Assembly (NCBI GenBank): GCA_028281925.1
Contig: JANQIX010000019.1
Span: 62,001-126,000 of the forward strand
Length of the DNA: 64,000 bases
Direction: 5' to 3'
From: Alphaproteobacteria bacterium
GTDB taxonomy: Bacteria; Pseudomonadota; Alphaproteobacteria; DSM-16000; Inquilinaceae
Below the pieces are notes generated by a model that was given only the letters and a program-made list of their open reading frames with translations, ran no database searches and had not been told where the DNA came from. How positions within the stretch are numbered: position 1 is the first letter of the stretch; each line of letters starts with the position of its first letter. Both the position numbers and the translations under genes were made by a program. Shown here one piece after another: positions 54,729 to 62,912 of this stretch.

Positions 54729-55103
54729 TCACTCCCGGCTCAGGCCGCGGGCGGCCAGCGCGTTGAGATAGGCCTGCTCGAGGCTCTCTTTGTTCTCGCC
54801 CATCTCGTAGAGATAGCGCCAGGAATAGATGCCCGTCGCGTGGCCGTCGTCGAAGCGGATGCGGATCGCGTAGTGGCCGACAGGCTCCACCTCCACGATG
54901 CCGACGCGGGCCTTACCCGCGACAACCGTCTTCTGGCTGGGGCTGTGGCCCTGAACCTCGGCCGATGGGCTCTCGACGCGCAGCAGCTCCGCCGGATAGG
55001 TAAAGGTCACGCCGTTGTCGAAATCAATCTCGACCTCTTTCTCGGCGCGCTTGACCCGCACTTCCGTCGGCCAGTGCGCGGTTCCCCAATTGTCGTTATC
55101 CAT
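54729..55103 (-). CDS. DUF971 protein
   Basis: 124 aa. Contains WPTEVRVKRAEKEVEIDFDNGVTFTYPAELLRVESPSAEVQGH and YAIRIRFDDGHATGIYSWRYLYEMG, the DUF971 pattern also seen in the N-terminal domain of gamma-butyrobetaine hydroxylases. In proteobacteria it is often a stand-alone gene; an Fe-S/ApbC-related role has been proposed for some but is not evident here. GGGGAACGG upstream. Lies between Trm112-like and folB genes. Confidence 0.87.
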   Translation of the reverse strand: MDNDNWGTAHWPTEVRVKRAEKEVEIDFDNGVTFTYPAELLRVESPSAEVQGHSPSQKTVVAGKARVGIVEVEPVGHYAIRIRFDDGHATGIYSWRYLYEMGENKESLEQAYLNALAARGLSRE

Positions 55104-55153
55104 CGCCGTTCCCCGGTTGCGATGCCCGCCTGGGCGGGTATTCGGCGGACCTA

Positions 55154-55333
55154 CTAGTCGTCCAGCGACCGTGCCTCGTCGACCAGCATGATGGGAATGC
55201 CGTCGCGGATGGGATAGGCGAGGCGCGCCTGGTCGCTGATCAGCTCTTGCGCTTCGGCGTCATAGCGCAACGGCGCCTTTGTCAGCGGGCAGACCAGCAA
55301 TTCCAGAAGCTTGGGGTCGACCTTCGTGGTCAT
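55154..55333 (-). CDS. Trm112-family small protein
   Basis: 59 aa, short enough to be missed by length-filtered prediction. Sequence opens [16 protein letters not shown] and ends in [20 protein letters not shown], the Trm112/UPF0434 (YcaR) fold. The conserved CPxxK region has Cys15 with LTKAPL following, so one typical zinc Cys is present and its partners are reduced. Family members activate methyltransferases in eukaryotes and archaea; bacterial role is unclear. ATG 55333, stop at 55154, same strand as the DUF971 gene. Confidence 0.9.
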   Translation of the reverse strand: MTTKVDPKLLELLVCPLTKAPLRYDAEAQELISDQARLAYPIRDGIPIMLVDEARSLDD

Positions 55334-55373
55334 CTCAGCATCCCTTTTCGGGCGTCCCTTTGCCCGGCAGGGC

Positions 55374-56039
55374 TCAGTGACGGGGCGTGTCCGACCCTTG
55401 ATTATCGATCGCCGCCATCTCGATCAAGGACAGCAATAGGGCCGCGCGCTCCTGCGGTGTGGGTGCTTCCAACAGCGCCTGTTTCTCGCAGGCCGCGAAG
55501 GGGCAGATCATGGCCAAAGACGTGACCAGCCGGTCGTCCGGCGTACCTTCGATCGCATCCCAGTTGGCCGAGATGCCCTGGCGGTTGAAATAGACCGACA
55601 GGGCCTGGCGCAGTCTGTCGCGATCCACCTGCAGGCAGTCTTCCGCCGGCGCCATGTCGTCCCGAAAGGGCGACCAGTCGGTCTTGACGCGGCGATAGCC
55701 GCGGGTTGTCGACACTTCCTCTTCCAGGTTGAAGCGGCACAGACCGGTCAGCGTGATCAGGTACCGGCCGTCGTCGGTTTCGTCAAAAGTGGTGATCCGC
55801 CCGGCGCAGCCGGTGGAGTAGACCTCCGGCGCCGCACCGTTCGCCGTGGCGTCGACCGGCTGGATCATCCCGATCAGCCGGTCGGACGACAGCGCGTCGT
55901 CGATCATCGCGATATAACGGGGCTCGAAAATATTCAGCGGCAACTGGCCGCGCGGCAGCAGCAACACGCCGGTCAAAGGGAAGATCGGCAGGGTCTGGCT
56001 CAAGTCGTTGAAGCTCGGGAAGAAGGGCGGCCAGGTCAT
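55374..56039 (-). CDS. LON N-terminal substrate-binding-domain protein
   Basis: 221 aa. [34 protein letters not shown] and IGMIQP are the start of the Lon substrate-binding (PUA-like) domain; [27 protein letters not shown] follows. No AAA+ or protease domain is attached, so this is the stand-alone family common in alphaproteobacteria, presumably a substrate-recognition or adaptor protein. ATG 56039 overlaps the thioredoxin stop as ATGA. Confidence 0.9.
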   Translation of the reverse strand: MTWPPFFPSFNDLSQTLPIFPLTGVLLLPRGQLPLNIFEPRYIAMIDDALSSDRLIGMIQPVDATANGAAPEVYSTGCAGRITTFDETDDGRYLITLTGLCRFNLEEEVSTTRGYRRVKTDWSPFRDDMAPAEDCLQVDRDRLRQALSVYFNRQGISANWDAIEGTPDDRLVTSLAMICPFAACEKQALLEAPTPQERAALLLSLIEMAAIDNQGSDTPRH

Positions 56040-56944
56040 GAAAACAGTATCGATGAGAGTCGTCGGCGGGTTGACACGGTCAACGGATCCTTCGGTCCAA
56101 GGGCTTCGAAGAACTTCAGCAGCTGCTTGCGCGCGGCCTGGTCGTTCCACTCCCGGTCGCGGCGGATGGCTTCGATCAGCTCGTCGATGGCGCCCTGCCG
56201 GTTGCCCCCGGCGAACAGGGCCATGGCGAGATCGATGCGCGCTTCATGGTCATCGGCGTCCTTGGCCAACCGCTCGCGGAGTGCGCGGGTGTCGGTCGTG
56301 CCATCGCCGGCCTCGGCCATCAGTTCCAGTTCGCGGATGACGGACACTACCTCTGGCGCCTGGGCGGCTTCCGGCGGGGCGGAGTTCAGCACCTCCTCCG
56401 CCTCCGACCGCCGGCCGACGCCAAGAAGCGTGCGGGCCAGCCCGGCAATGGCTGAGGGGTTCCCAGGTTCGACCTGGAGGATCTGACCGTAAAGGCTGCC
56501 GGCGGTGTTGAAGTCGCCCGCGGTCAGCGCCTGCTGCGCCTGCTCCAGCGCCTCGTCCAACGCGTCGTCGCCCTGGCCCGACTGCTTGGCGAGCCGTTCC
56601 ACGAAGGTCTTGACCTGGCTTTCGGGCAGCGCGCCAGCGAAAGCGTCCACCGGCCGTCCCTGGAAGAAGGCCCAGACCGCTGGGATTGACTGGATCCGCA
56701 TCTGCGCGGCGAGCGCCTGGTTCTCGTCGACATTCACCTTGACGAGCTTGACCTTGCCGCGGGCGGCCTGCACCGCGCGCTCAAGTGCCGGCGTCAGCTG
56801 CTTGCAGGGGCCGCACCACGGTGCCCAGAAGTCCACGATCACCGGTGTCTGCATCGAGGCATCGATGACGTCGGCGCGGAACCCGGCCGTGTTCGTGTCC
56901 TTGATGACGTCGGTGGCGGCGGCACCGCCGATGATGGTCTCCAT
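56036..56944 (-). CDS. Thioredoxin-TPR protein (CnoX/YbbN-like)
   Basis: 302 aa. Thioredoxin domain with intact WAPWCGPCK (about residues 40-48), then TPR-type helices (ALTAGDFNTAGSLYGQILQVEPGNPSAIAGLARTLLGVGR) and a C-terminal helical domain (HEARIDLAMALFAGGNRQGAIDELIEAI). E. coli CnoX is a chaperedoxin that protects GroEL substrates; its active-site Cys pair is not intact, while here both are. ATG 56944. Couples to the LON-domain gene by ATGA. Confidence 0.92.
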   Translation of the reverse strand: METIIGGAAATDVIKDTNTAGFRADVIDASMQTPVIVDFWAPWCGPCKQLTPALERAVQAARGKVKLVKVNVDENQALAAQMRIQSIPAVWAFFQGRPVDAFAGALPESQVKTFVERLAKQSGQGDDALDEALEQAQQALTAGDFNTAGSLYGQILQVEPGNPSAIAGLARTLLGVGRRSEAEEVLNSAPPEAAQAPEVVSVIRELELMAEAGDGTTDTRALRERLAKDADDHEARIDLAMALFAGGNRQGAIDELIEAIRRDREWNDQAARKQLLKFFEALGPKDPLTVSTRRRLSSILFS

Positions 56945-57009
56945 GTCGTGAGATCCCCTACGAAGTGCGAAGGAACATGGGCCGGCGGGCCCGCGCGGCA
57001 AGGCGGGGG

Positions 57010-57528
57010 TCAGCCGCCCAGGTCGATTATGTGCGGCGCGTGACCGCAGGCCTCAACAAATTTGACCAGATCGTCGCGCGCGATCGCGGTGGTCATGGTG
57101 TTGACCAGCGGGTGATAGTTGAGCGGCGTCGCGGCCATCATCGTCTGGTCCAGGACGACGGTGACGACATGCTCGCGATCGTTAATGAGTGCGAAGGGCG
57201 TGACCGAGCCCGGGATCACGCCCAAGACCGACATCAGCCGGTCGGCCGATGCAAAGGACAGCCGGCCGGAGCCCAACAGGTCGCCCAAGGCGCGCAGGTC
57301 GACCGGCGTGCTTTCCTCGCACACGACAAGCCAGTAGCGGCCTTTCTTGTTGCGCAGGAACAGGCTCTTGCAATGGGCGCCCGGAAGTTGACCACGCAGC
57401 GCCTTGGCCTCATCGACCGTAAAGACCGGCTCGTGGCTGTGGGTCGTCACCTCGATACCGAGCTTGTCGAGGAAGGCGAACAGCTGCTCGGGCGAGGTCG
57501 GCTGGGCAGGGGCGGGCGCATCGTTCAT
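57010..57528 (-). CDS. Prolyl-tRNA editing protein (YbaK/ProX family)
   Basis: 172 aa. Matches trans-editing domains that hydrolyse mischarged Ala- or Cys-tRNA-Pro: HEPVFTVDEAKALRGQLPGAHCKSLFLRNKKGRYWLVV and SVTPFALINDREHVVTVVLDQTMM. The catalytic-site Lys is in the CKSLFL block. ATG 57528 lies just before QPTSPEQLFAFLDKLGIE; an open frame to 57642 is not used. Same strand as the thioredoxin and LON-domain genes, 65 bases upstream of the former. Confidence 0.9.
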   Translation of the reverse strand: MNDAPAPAQPTSPEQLFAFLDKLGIEVTTHSHEPVFTVDEAKALRGQLPGAHCKSLFLRNKKGRYWLVVCEESTPVDLRALGDLLGSGRLSFASADRLMSVLGVIPGSVTPFALINDREHVVTVVLDQTMMAATPLNYHPLVNTMTTAIARDDLVKFVEACGHAPHIIDLGG

Positions 57529-57693
57529 GCGCGCCTGTATAGCAGGTCGCCTTGCCGATGCCAGCGGTGCGGCACGGGTGTACAGCGCCGGTGGTGCGGA
57601 ATCGTTGTTCGGGTCCGCATCAGATCCTTGCATTGCCGTCACGCATGGCTATGATCCCGCGCCTGCCGTCTGATACCAAGGCGGCGTTGGTGC

Positions 57694-57768
57694 GCGGGCG
57701 TAGCTCAGGGGTAGAGCGCAACCTTGCCAAGGTTGAAGTCGAGGGTTCGAATCCCTTCGCCCGCTCCA
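57694..57768 (+). tRNA. tRNA-Gly, anticodon GCC
   Basis: 75 bases with encoded CCA (57766-57768). Acceptor GCGGGCG/CGCCCGC, D-arm GCTCAGGGGTAGAGC, anticodon stem CAACC/GGTTG with loop TTGCCAA (anticodon GCC), and T-arm GAGGGTTCGAATCCCTT are all well formed. It lies 25 bases past the last codons of an unrelated frame and 165 bases downstream of the divergent ProX-like start. Confidence 0.95.
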
Positions 57769-58027
57769 ATTTCCGAAGATTTCCAAATAGTTAGTGTATC
57801 TTGGGAATGGCCCTGCCGGCGATGGGGCGCGTCGCCGCCGGTCAGCGCCCGTTCGGCGATGCGGGATACGGCTTGAAGTTCCCGCATCTGGACTGTTCAC
57901 GCCGGAGCATCGGCGACGTTTCGAGGGAATACCGTCGATCGCGCGATGATAAGGTGGCATGCCCCGCTTGCGCGCGGCAGCGGGTTCGCCTCGACCCTCT
58001 GACATTTCGTGGAAGGAACAAGCGATC

Positions 58028-58594
58028 GTGAAGCGCCCCCTGTCCGCTCTTGCACTCGCCTTGATTGCGCCAGCTTCCGCCGCAGCACAGCAGCCCGACT
58101 ACGCCGATCTGGTCGAGATCTATCTGAGCGGCCTGTCGCCCAGCGAGGGGCAAGAGCTCCGTGATCTCCGGCACCTTTGGGCCACCGGGGCTCAGTGGAT
58201 CCTTGAGGAGACGCCGTGTTCGGGCGAGGTTTCCGGGGGCATTCTGCCTCAATTGACCTCTTTGTCGGGCCTGGAGCACATCTTCGGCTTCACCTGTACC
58301 GGCGCCGATCATGTAGAGCGGCGTATCTTCGCCGACTGGTCCGTCATTATGGATGTGCCGCCGACACCAGAACGCGTGCTTGAAGCTTGCCGTGCGGAGT
58401 TCCTCTTGCTGAGTGAGGGCCATCTCGACCCTTCCACACCGGAAGCCCAGTACGCTGTCGGCGAATTGGATGATGCTTTTCAGGTCGAGGTCGTCTGGAG
58501 ACTACCGTCCATCGCCGATCCACTGACGGTCATTGGTGACTGTCGTCTGGATGACAGCTATCGCGTCCGCCGGGTGTCGATTTATCCGCGCTAG
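58028..58594 (+). CDS. Secreted hypothetical protein
   Basis: 188 aa from GTG 58028. Signal peptide MKRPLSALALALIAPASAAA, cleavage before QQPDYAD. The mature part is acidic with Cys in EETPCSGE, GFTCTGAD and GDCRLDD, allowing disulfides, and no motif I recognise. GGAAGGAAC precedes the start at about 8 bases. Between tRNA-Gly and mmcB, transcribed opposite to the latter. A frame starting further upstream at 57959 lacks a signal-like start. Confidence 0.6.
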   Translation: MKRPLSALALALIAPASAAAQQPDYADLVEIYLSGLSPSEGQELRDLRHLWATGAQWILEETPCSGEVSGGILPQLTSLSGLEHIFGFTCTGADHVERRIFADWSVIMDVPPTPERVLEACRAEFLLLSEGHLDPSTPEAQYAVGELDDAFQVEVVWRLPSIADPLTVIGDCRLDDSYRVRRVSIYPR

Positions 58595-58675
58595 CGTTGA
58601 TGTGCCGGCGAGGTTCGCGCCAGCGGATGCTTCGAGCCGCCATGAGCGCTCCTCTCTGGAGGCCGTGCCCGCGGC

Positions 58676-59140
58676 CTATGCCTGAGGATCCTCCAGTCGG
58701 TGCAGCCGGCCGGCGGCGGTGAGGCCGAAGCGCAGCAGCATGGCTTTGCGGCGCGCAGCGGTCAGTGTGTGGGTCGGGGCCTCGCGCAAGATCGTGCCCT
58801 CATAGGCATCGGCGACGATCAGGCCCGGATCGGTTGGCACCAACTCATTCGGGAATTCCGGCGGAACCGCGAAGAAGAAGCGGTCGCAGAAGGGCTCATA
58901 GTCTGGCCATTTGCGGTCGCCGCGCAGGTCGGCGACGGACACCTTGACCTCGACGATCACCACCTCGCCTGCGGGACCGACGGCCAGCACGTCGGCGCGG
59001 CGGCCGTTGGCCAGCGTGGCTTCGGCGATTGAGGCATAGCCGAGCCCGGCCAGCAGGCGCCGTACGCCGCGGGTGACCGCCAATGTCTGCTCAACCGCCG
59101 AAGGTGGACCACAGTCGGCAGCAGTGCCTTCGGCGCTCAT
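58676..59140 (-). CDS. mmcB: MmcB family DNA repair protein
   Basis: 154 aa. ANGRRADVLAVGPAGEVVIVEVKVSVADLRGDRKWPDYEPFCDRFFFAVP is the core of MmcB, with the D...ExK arrangement of the PD-(D/E)xK nuclease fold. In Caulobacter MmcB is SOS-induced and needed for mutagenic repair. ATG 59140 preceded by CGGGA; GTG 59164 is an alternative. A GTTC repeat with 8-base spacing overlaps the start but is one base off the alphaproteobacterial LexA box. Confidence 0.88.
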   Translation of the reverse strand: MSAEGTAADCGPPSAVEQTLAVTRGVRRLLAGLGYASIAEATLANGRRADVLAVGPAGEVVIVEVKVSVADLRGDRKWPDYEPFCDRFFFAVPPEFPNELVPTDPGLIVADAYEGTILREAPTHTLTAARRKAMLLRFGLTAAGRLHRLEDPQA

Positions 59141-59372
59141 TCCCGTGTTCTCATGCCGGTTCACGGTGCGGCGCCTTGTCGGCTTCAGGAATCGATGGAC
59201 ACTTCGCTATCATGTCTATCCTTTCGCCGCGCGGGCAAGCGGCATTTTCGTCTATGTCGGCGCTTGGCGCGGCCTTGCGTTGACTTCGATTGTGCAGGTG
59301 CGTAATACTCAGTCAAACTTGAGAATAGCGTGCATCGGGCTGGTGCGACCGCGCACCGGGGGAGCGTTCATC

Positions 59373-59765
59373 ATGGCTGTACGCGAGCGGCCGCTGTCGC
59401 CGCATCTGCAGATTTACCGGCCTCAGATCACAAGCGTTCTGTCCATTCTCCACAGATTGACCGGTGTCGCGCTGGGCGTCGGCACGATCGTGCTGGTGTG
59501 GTGGCTGGTCGCGGCCGCCGTCGGCCCCGACGCATTCGAGGGGGCGCAGGGCTTCCTTGGATCGGTCTTCGGCTATCTGATCCTGTTCGGGTGGAGCTGG
59601 GCGCTCTTCTACCACCTGTGCAACGGCATCCGGCACTTGGTCTGGGATGCCGGCTGGGGGTTCGATCTGGACGTCCTCGCCAAGACCGGCTGGCTGACTG
59701 TGGGTGCGTCCGTGGCGCTGACGGTTCTGGCCTGGATCATCGGCCTGGCGAGCATGGGGGGCTGA
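59373..59765 (+). CDS. sdhC: Succinate dehydrogenase cytochrome b556 subunit
   Basis: 130 aa. RPLSPHLQIYRPQITSVLSILHRLTGVAL is the conserved N-terminal and first-helix motif with quinone-site Ser/Arg; three helices follow, and SWALFYHLCNGIRHLVWD contains the heme-ligand His. Anchors complex II in the inner membrane. ATG 59373 has GGGGGAG upstream. First gene of sdhCDAB; sdhD begins 1 base after its stop. Confidence 0.95.
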   Translation: MAVRERPLSPHLQIYRPQITSVLSILHRLTGVALGVGTIVLVWWLVAAAVGPDAFEGAQGFLGSVFGYLILFGWSWALFYHLCNGIRHLVWDAGWGFDLDVLAKTGWLTVGASVALTVLAWIIGLASMGG

Positions 59766-59766
59766 G

Positions 59767-60147
59767 ATGACGTTGCGCACACCTGTCGCCCGTGCCCGCG
59801 GGCTCGGATCTGCCAAGGAAGGCGTCCACCACTGGTGGATGCAGCGGGTCACCGCGGTCGCTCTGGTGCCGCTTACCCTCTGGTTCGTGGCCTCATTGGT
59901 GGGCATGGCCGGGGCTGAGTATGCGGAGATGCGGGACTGGGTCTCCCACCCCGTCACAGCGACGCTGCTGATCTCGCTGATCGTTGCGACCTTCTATCAC
60001 GCCGCCCTGGGTATGCAGGTCGTCTACGAGGACTATGTCCAACCCCATGGCCTCAAGATTGTCGTCGACATCGCTACGAAGCTGATCTTCTTCGCTTTTG
60101 CGGTGGCGTCGATCTTCTCAGTGCTCAAGCTCGCCTTCGCCGGCTAG
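59767..60147 (+). CDS. sdhD: Succinate dehydrogenase membrane anchor subunit
   Basis: 126 aa. [29 protein letters not shown] at the start, then [21 protein letters not shown], the SdhD signature with heme and quinone contacts. Three helices. Pairs with SdhC. Directly follows sdhC and precedes sdhA by 13 bases. Confidence 0.95.
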   Translation: MTLRTPVARARGLGSAKEGVHHWWMQRVTAVALVPLTLWFVASLVGMAGAEYAEMRDWVSHPVTATLLISLIVATFYHAALGMQVVYEDYVQPHGLKIVVDIATKLIFFAFAVASIFSVLKLAFAG

Positions 60148-60160
60148 GACCCTATTCGTC

Positions 60161-61948
60161 ATGACCAAAGCCTACGAAATCATCGACCATACCTATGATG
60201 TTGTGGTGGTCGGCGCTGGCGGCGCCGGCCTGCGCGCAACCTTCGGCATGGCGGAAAAGGGGCTGAAGACCGCGTGCATCACCAAGGTGTTTCCCACGCG
60301 CAGCCATACCGTGGCGGCGCAGGGCGGCGTGTCGGCGGCGCTCGGCAATATGGGCGAGGATGACTGGCGCTGGCACATGTACGACACCGTGAAGGGGTCG
60401 GACTGGCTGGGCGATCAGGACGCCATCGAATACATGTGCCGCGAGGCGGTGCCTGCAATCATCGAGCTTGAGCATTACGGCCTGCCCTTCTCGCGCACGC
60501 CGGAAGGCAAGATCTACCAGCGCGCCTTCGGGGGCATGACCACGAAGTTCGGCCAGGGCACCGCTTACCGTACGTGTGCCGCCGCCGACCGTACCGGCCA
60601 TGCGATGCTCCATACGCTCTATCAGCAGTCGCTGAAGCATGAGGCGGAATTCTTCATCGAATACTTCGCGCTCGACCTGATGATGGAAGACGGCGCCTGC
60701 CGCGGCGTCGTCGCCTGGAACCTGGACGACGGCACCATGCACCGGTTCCGGGCGCATGAGACGGTGCTGGCGACCGGCGGGTACGGGCGCGCGTACTTCT
60801 CGTGTACGTCTGCGCATACATGCACCGGTGACGGGGCCGCCATGGTCGCGCGAGCCGGCCTGCCGCTGCAGGATATGGAATTCGTGCAGTTCCACCCCAC
60901 CGGCATCTACGGCGCGGGCTGCCTGATCACCGAAGGCGTGCGGGGCGAAGGCGGGTACCTCACCAATTCCGAGGGCGAGCGCTTCATGGAGCGCTATGCC
61001 CCCTCGGCGAAGGACCTGGCGTCGCGCGATGTCGTCAGCCGGTCGATGACCATTGAGATCCGCGAGGGCCGCGGCGTCGGGCAGGGTCAGGACCACATCC
61101 ATCTGCATCTTGAGCATCTGGATGCCGACGTCATCCACTCGCGCCTGCCTGGCATTGCGGAATCGGCGCGCATCTTCGCCGATGTCGACGTCACCCGACA
61201 GCCGATCCCCGTGCTGCCCACCGTGCACTACAACATGGGCGGCGTGCCCACCAACCGGATGACCGAGGTGGTGGCGCCCACGGATGCCGATCCGAACCGG
61301 GTGGTGCCCGGCCTGATGGCCATCGGTGAGGCGGCCTGCGTTTCGGTCCACGGCGCGAACCGTCTCGGCTCCAACTCGCTGCTCGACCTCGTGGTGTTCG
61401 GCCGGGCGGCGGCGATCCGCGCGGCGGAGGTGATCACGCCGGGCAGCAGCCACAAGCCGCTGCCGGAGGACGCTGGTCAGGCGGCCATCGACCGGTTGGA
61501 TCGCGTGCGCCACAACAAGCAGGAGATCCGGACGGCCGATCTCAGGTCTGAAATGCAGCGGACCATGCAGAACGACTGCGCCGTGTTCCGCACCGGCGAG
61601 ACGCTGCAGCACGGCAAGGACGCGATGGCGGGAACCTGGGGCAAGATGGGCGGCCTGGGCGTCGCCGACAAATCGCTGATCTGGAACAGCGATCTGGTCG
61701 AGACGCTGGAGCTGGACAACCTGATGATCCAGGCCGTGGCCACCCTGCATGGCGCGCTGAACCGGCAGGAAAGCCGCGGCGCGCATGCGCGCGAGGACTT
61801 CTCCGAGCGCGATGACGACAACTGGATGAAGCACACGCTCTGCTGGGTCGACGGCAAGGGCGAGACACGGCTGGCCTACCGCCCGGTCAATCTCCAGCCG
61901 ATGACCAACGACGTGCAGGCGTTCCCGCCCAAGGCGCGGGTCTACTGA
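60161..61948 (+). CDS. sdhA: Succinate dehydrogenase flavoprotein subunit
   Basis: 595 aa. FAD-binding [20 protein letters not shown] and the covalent-flavin His in [18 protein letters not shown]; active-site [21 protein letters not shown] and [12 protein letters not shown]-terminal R-rich [19 protein letters not shown]. Oxidises succinate to fumarate. ATG 60161 selected; a start at 60098 would be inside sdhD. The 847-residue opposing frame is antisense. Confidence 0.97.
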   Translation: MTKAYEIIDHTYDVVVVGAGGAGLRATFGMAEKGLKTACITKVFPTRSHTVAAQGGVSAALGNMGEDDWRWHMYDTVKGSDWLGDQDAIEYMCREAVPAIIELEHYGLPFSRTPEGKIYQRAFGGMTTKFGQGTAYRTCAAADRTGHAMLHTLYQQSLKHEAEFFIEYFALDLMMEDGACRGVVAWNLDDGTMHRFRAHETVLATGGYGRAYFSCTSAHTCTGDGAAMVARAGLPLQDMEFVQFHPTGIYGAGCLITEGVRGEGGYLTNSEGERFMERYAPSAKDLASRDVVSRSMTIEIREGRGVGQGQDHIHLHLEHLDADVIHSRLPGIAESARIFADVDVTRQPIPVLPTVHYNMGGVPTNRMTEVVAPTDADPNRVVPGLMAIGEAACVSVHGANRLGSNSLLDLVVFGRAAAIRAAEVITPGSSHKPLPEDAGQAAIDRLDRVRHNKQEIRTADLRSEMQRTMQNDCAVFRTGETLQHGKDAMAGTWGKMGGLGVADKSLIWNSDLVETLELDNLMIQAVATLHGALNRQESRGAHAREDFSERDDDNWMKHTLCWVDGKGETRLAYRPVNLQPMTNDVQAFPPKARVY

Positions 61949-62008
61949 CCTTAGCGAAAGAGGCCGAAGACCACCGGCCGTCCGGTGGGGACGAGATAGA
62001 GGACGACC

Positions 62009-62788
62009 ATGGCCGAGTTCACGCTTCCCCGAAACTCCAAGGTTCGCAGGGGCAAGACCCATCCGGCACCCAAAGGCGCCAAACGGTCGAAGGAATTCGC
62101 CGTCTATCGCTGGAGCCCGGACACCGACGAGAATCCGCGCCTGGACGAATACACCATCGATCTCGACCAGTGCGGGCCGATGGTTCTGGACGCGCTGATC
62201 CATATTAAGGACGACGTCGACAGCACGCTGACCTTCCGCCGATCGTGCCGTGAAGGCATCTGCGGGTCGTGCGCCATGAACATCGACGGCACCAACACGC
62301 TCGCCTGCCTGAAGCCGATCGATGAGGTGAAGGGCACGGTGAAGGTCTATCCGCTGCCGCATATGCCGGTGGTGAAGGACCTCGTGCCGGACCTCACGCA
62401 TATCTACGCGCAGTACACGTCGATCCAGCCCTGGCTGCAGTCGCAGACCGGCGCGCCGCCGGACCGCGAGCGGCTGCAGGCGCCGGACGAGCGCAAGAAG
62501 CTGGATGGCCTCTATGAGTGCATCCTCTGCTTCTGCTGCTCCACCTCCTGCCCCAGCTATTGGTGGAGCGGCGACCGCTATCTGGGCCCGGCGATCCTCT
62601 TGCAAGCCTATCGCTGGCTGGTGGACAGCCGCGACGAGATGACGGGCGAGCGTCTCGATGCGCTGGAGGATCCGTTCCGGCTCTACCGCTGCCATACAAT
62701 CATGAACTGCGCGAAGACTTGCCCGAAGGGACTGAACCCCGGCAAGGCGATCGCCGAGATCAAGAAGATGATGGTGGCGCGCGTCTGA
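62009..62788 (+). CDS. sdhB: Succinate dehydrogenase iron-sulfur subunit
   Basis: 259 aa. [2Fe-2S] cluster [21 protein letters not shown], then [4Fe-4S] and [3Fe-4S] ligands in [16 protein letters not shown] and [17 protein letters not shown]. Passes electrons from SdhA to quinone. Lies 60 bases after sdhA. The DUF1674 assembly factor for SdhA is elsewhere in the window. Confidence 0.97.
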   Translation: MAEFTLPRNSKVRRGKTHPAPKGAKRSKEFAVYRWSPDTDENPRLDEYTIDLDQCGPMVLDALIHIKDDVDSTLTFRRSCREGICGSCAMNIDGTNTLACLKPIDEVKGTVKVYPLPHMPVVKDLVPDLTHIYAQYTSIQPWLQSQTGAPPDRERLQAPDERKKLDGLYECILCFCCSTSCPSYWWSGDRYLGPAILLQAYRWLVDSRDEMTGERLDALEDPFRLYRCHTIMNCAKTCPKGLNPGKAIAEIKKMMVARV

Positions 62789-62912
62789 CGCGCATCGGTG
62801 GTACCCAGGATTTGCGTCAGCGGCCCAGGCGCGGTATTAGGCGCGCGCCCGGACTCGTTTTTCGTCTTTCGGCCGGGTCCTTCATCCATGGGCTGAGACG
62901 CGACGGCCGAGA

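Noticed and set aside
59144-59162. GTTC repeat near the mmcB start resembling a LexA box
   Set aside because: Spacing between GTTC units is 8 bases, not the 7 of the alphaproteobacterial GTTC-N7-GTTC box, and it overlaps the start codons.
60152-62695. 847-residue minus-strand frame opposite sdhA and sdhB
   Set aside because: High-GC antisense shadow; sdhA and sdhB have full family motifs on the plus strand.
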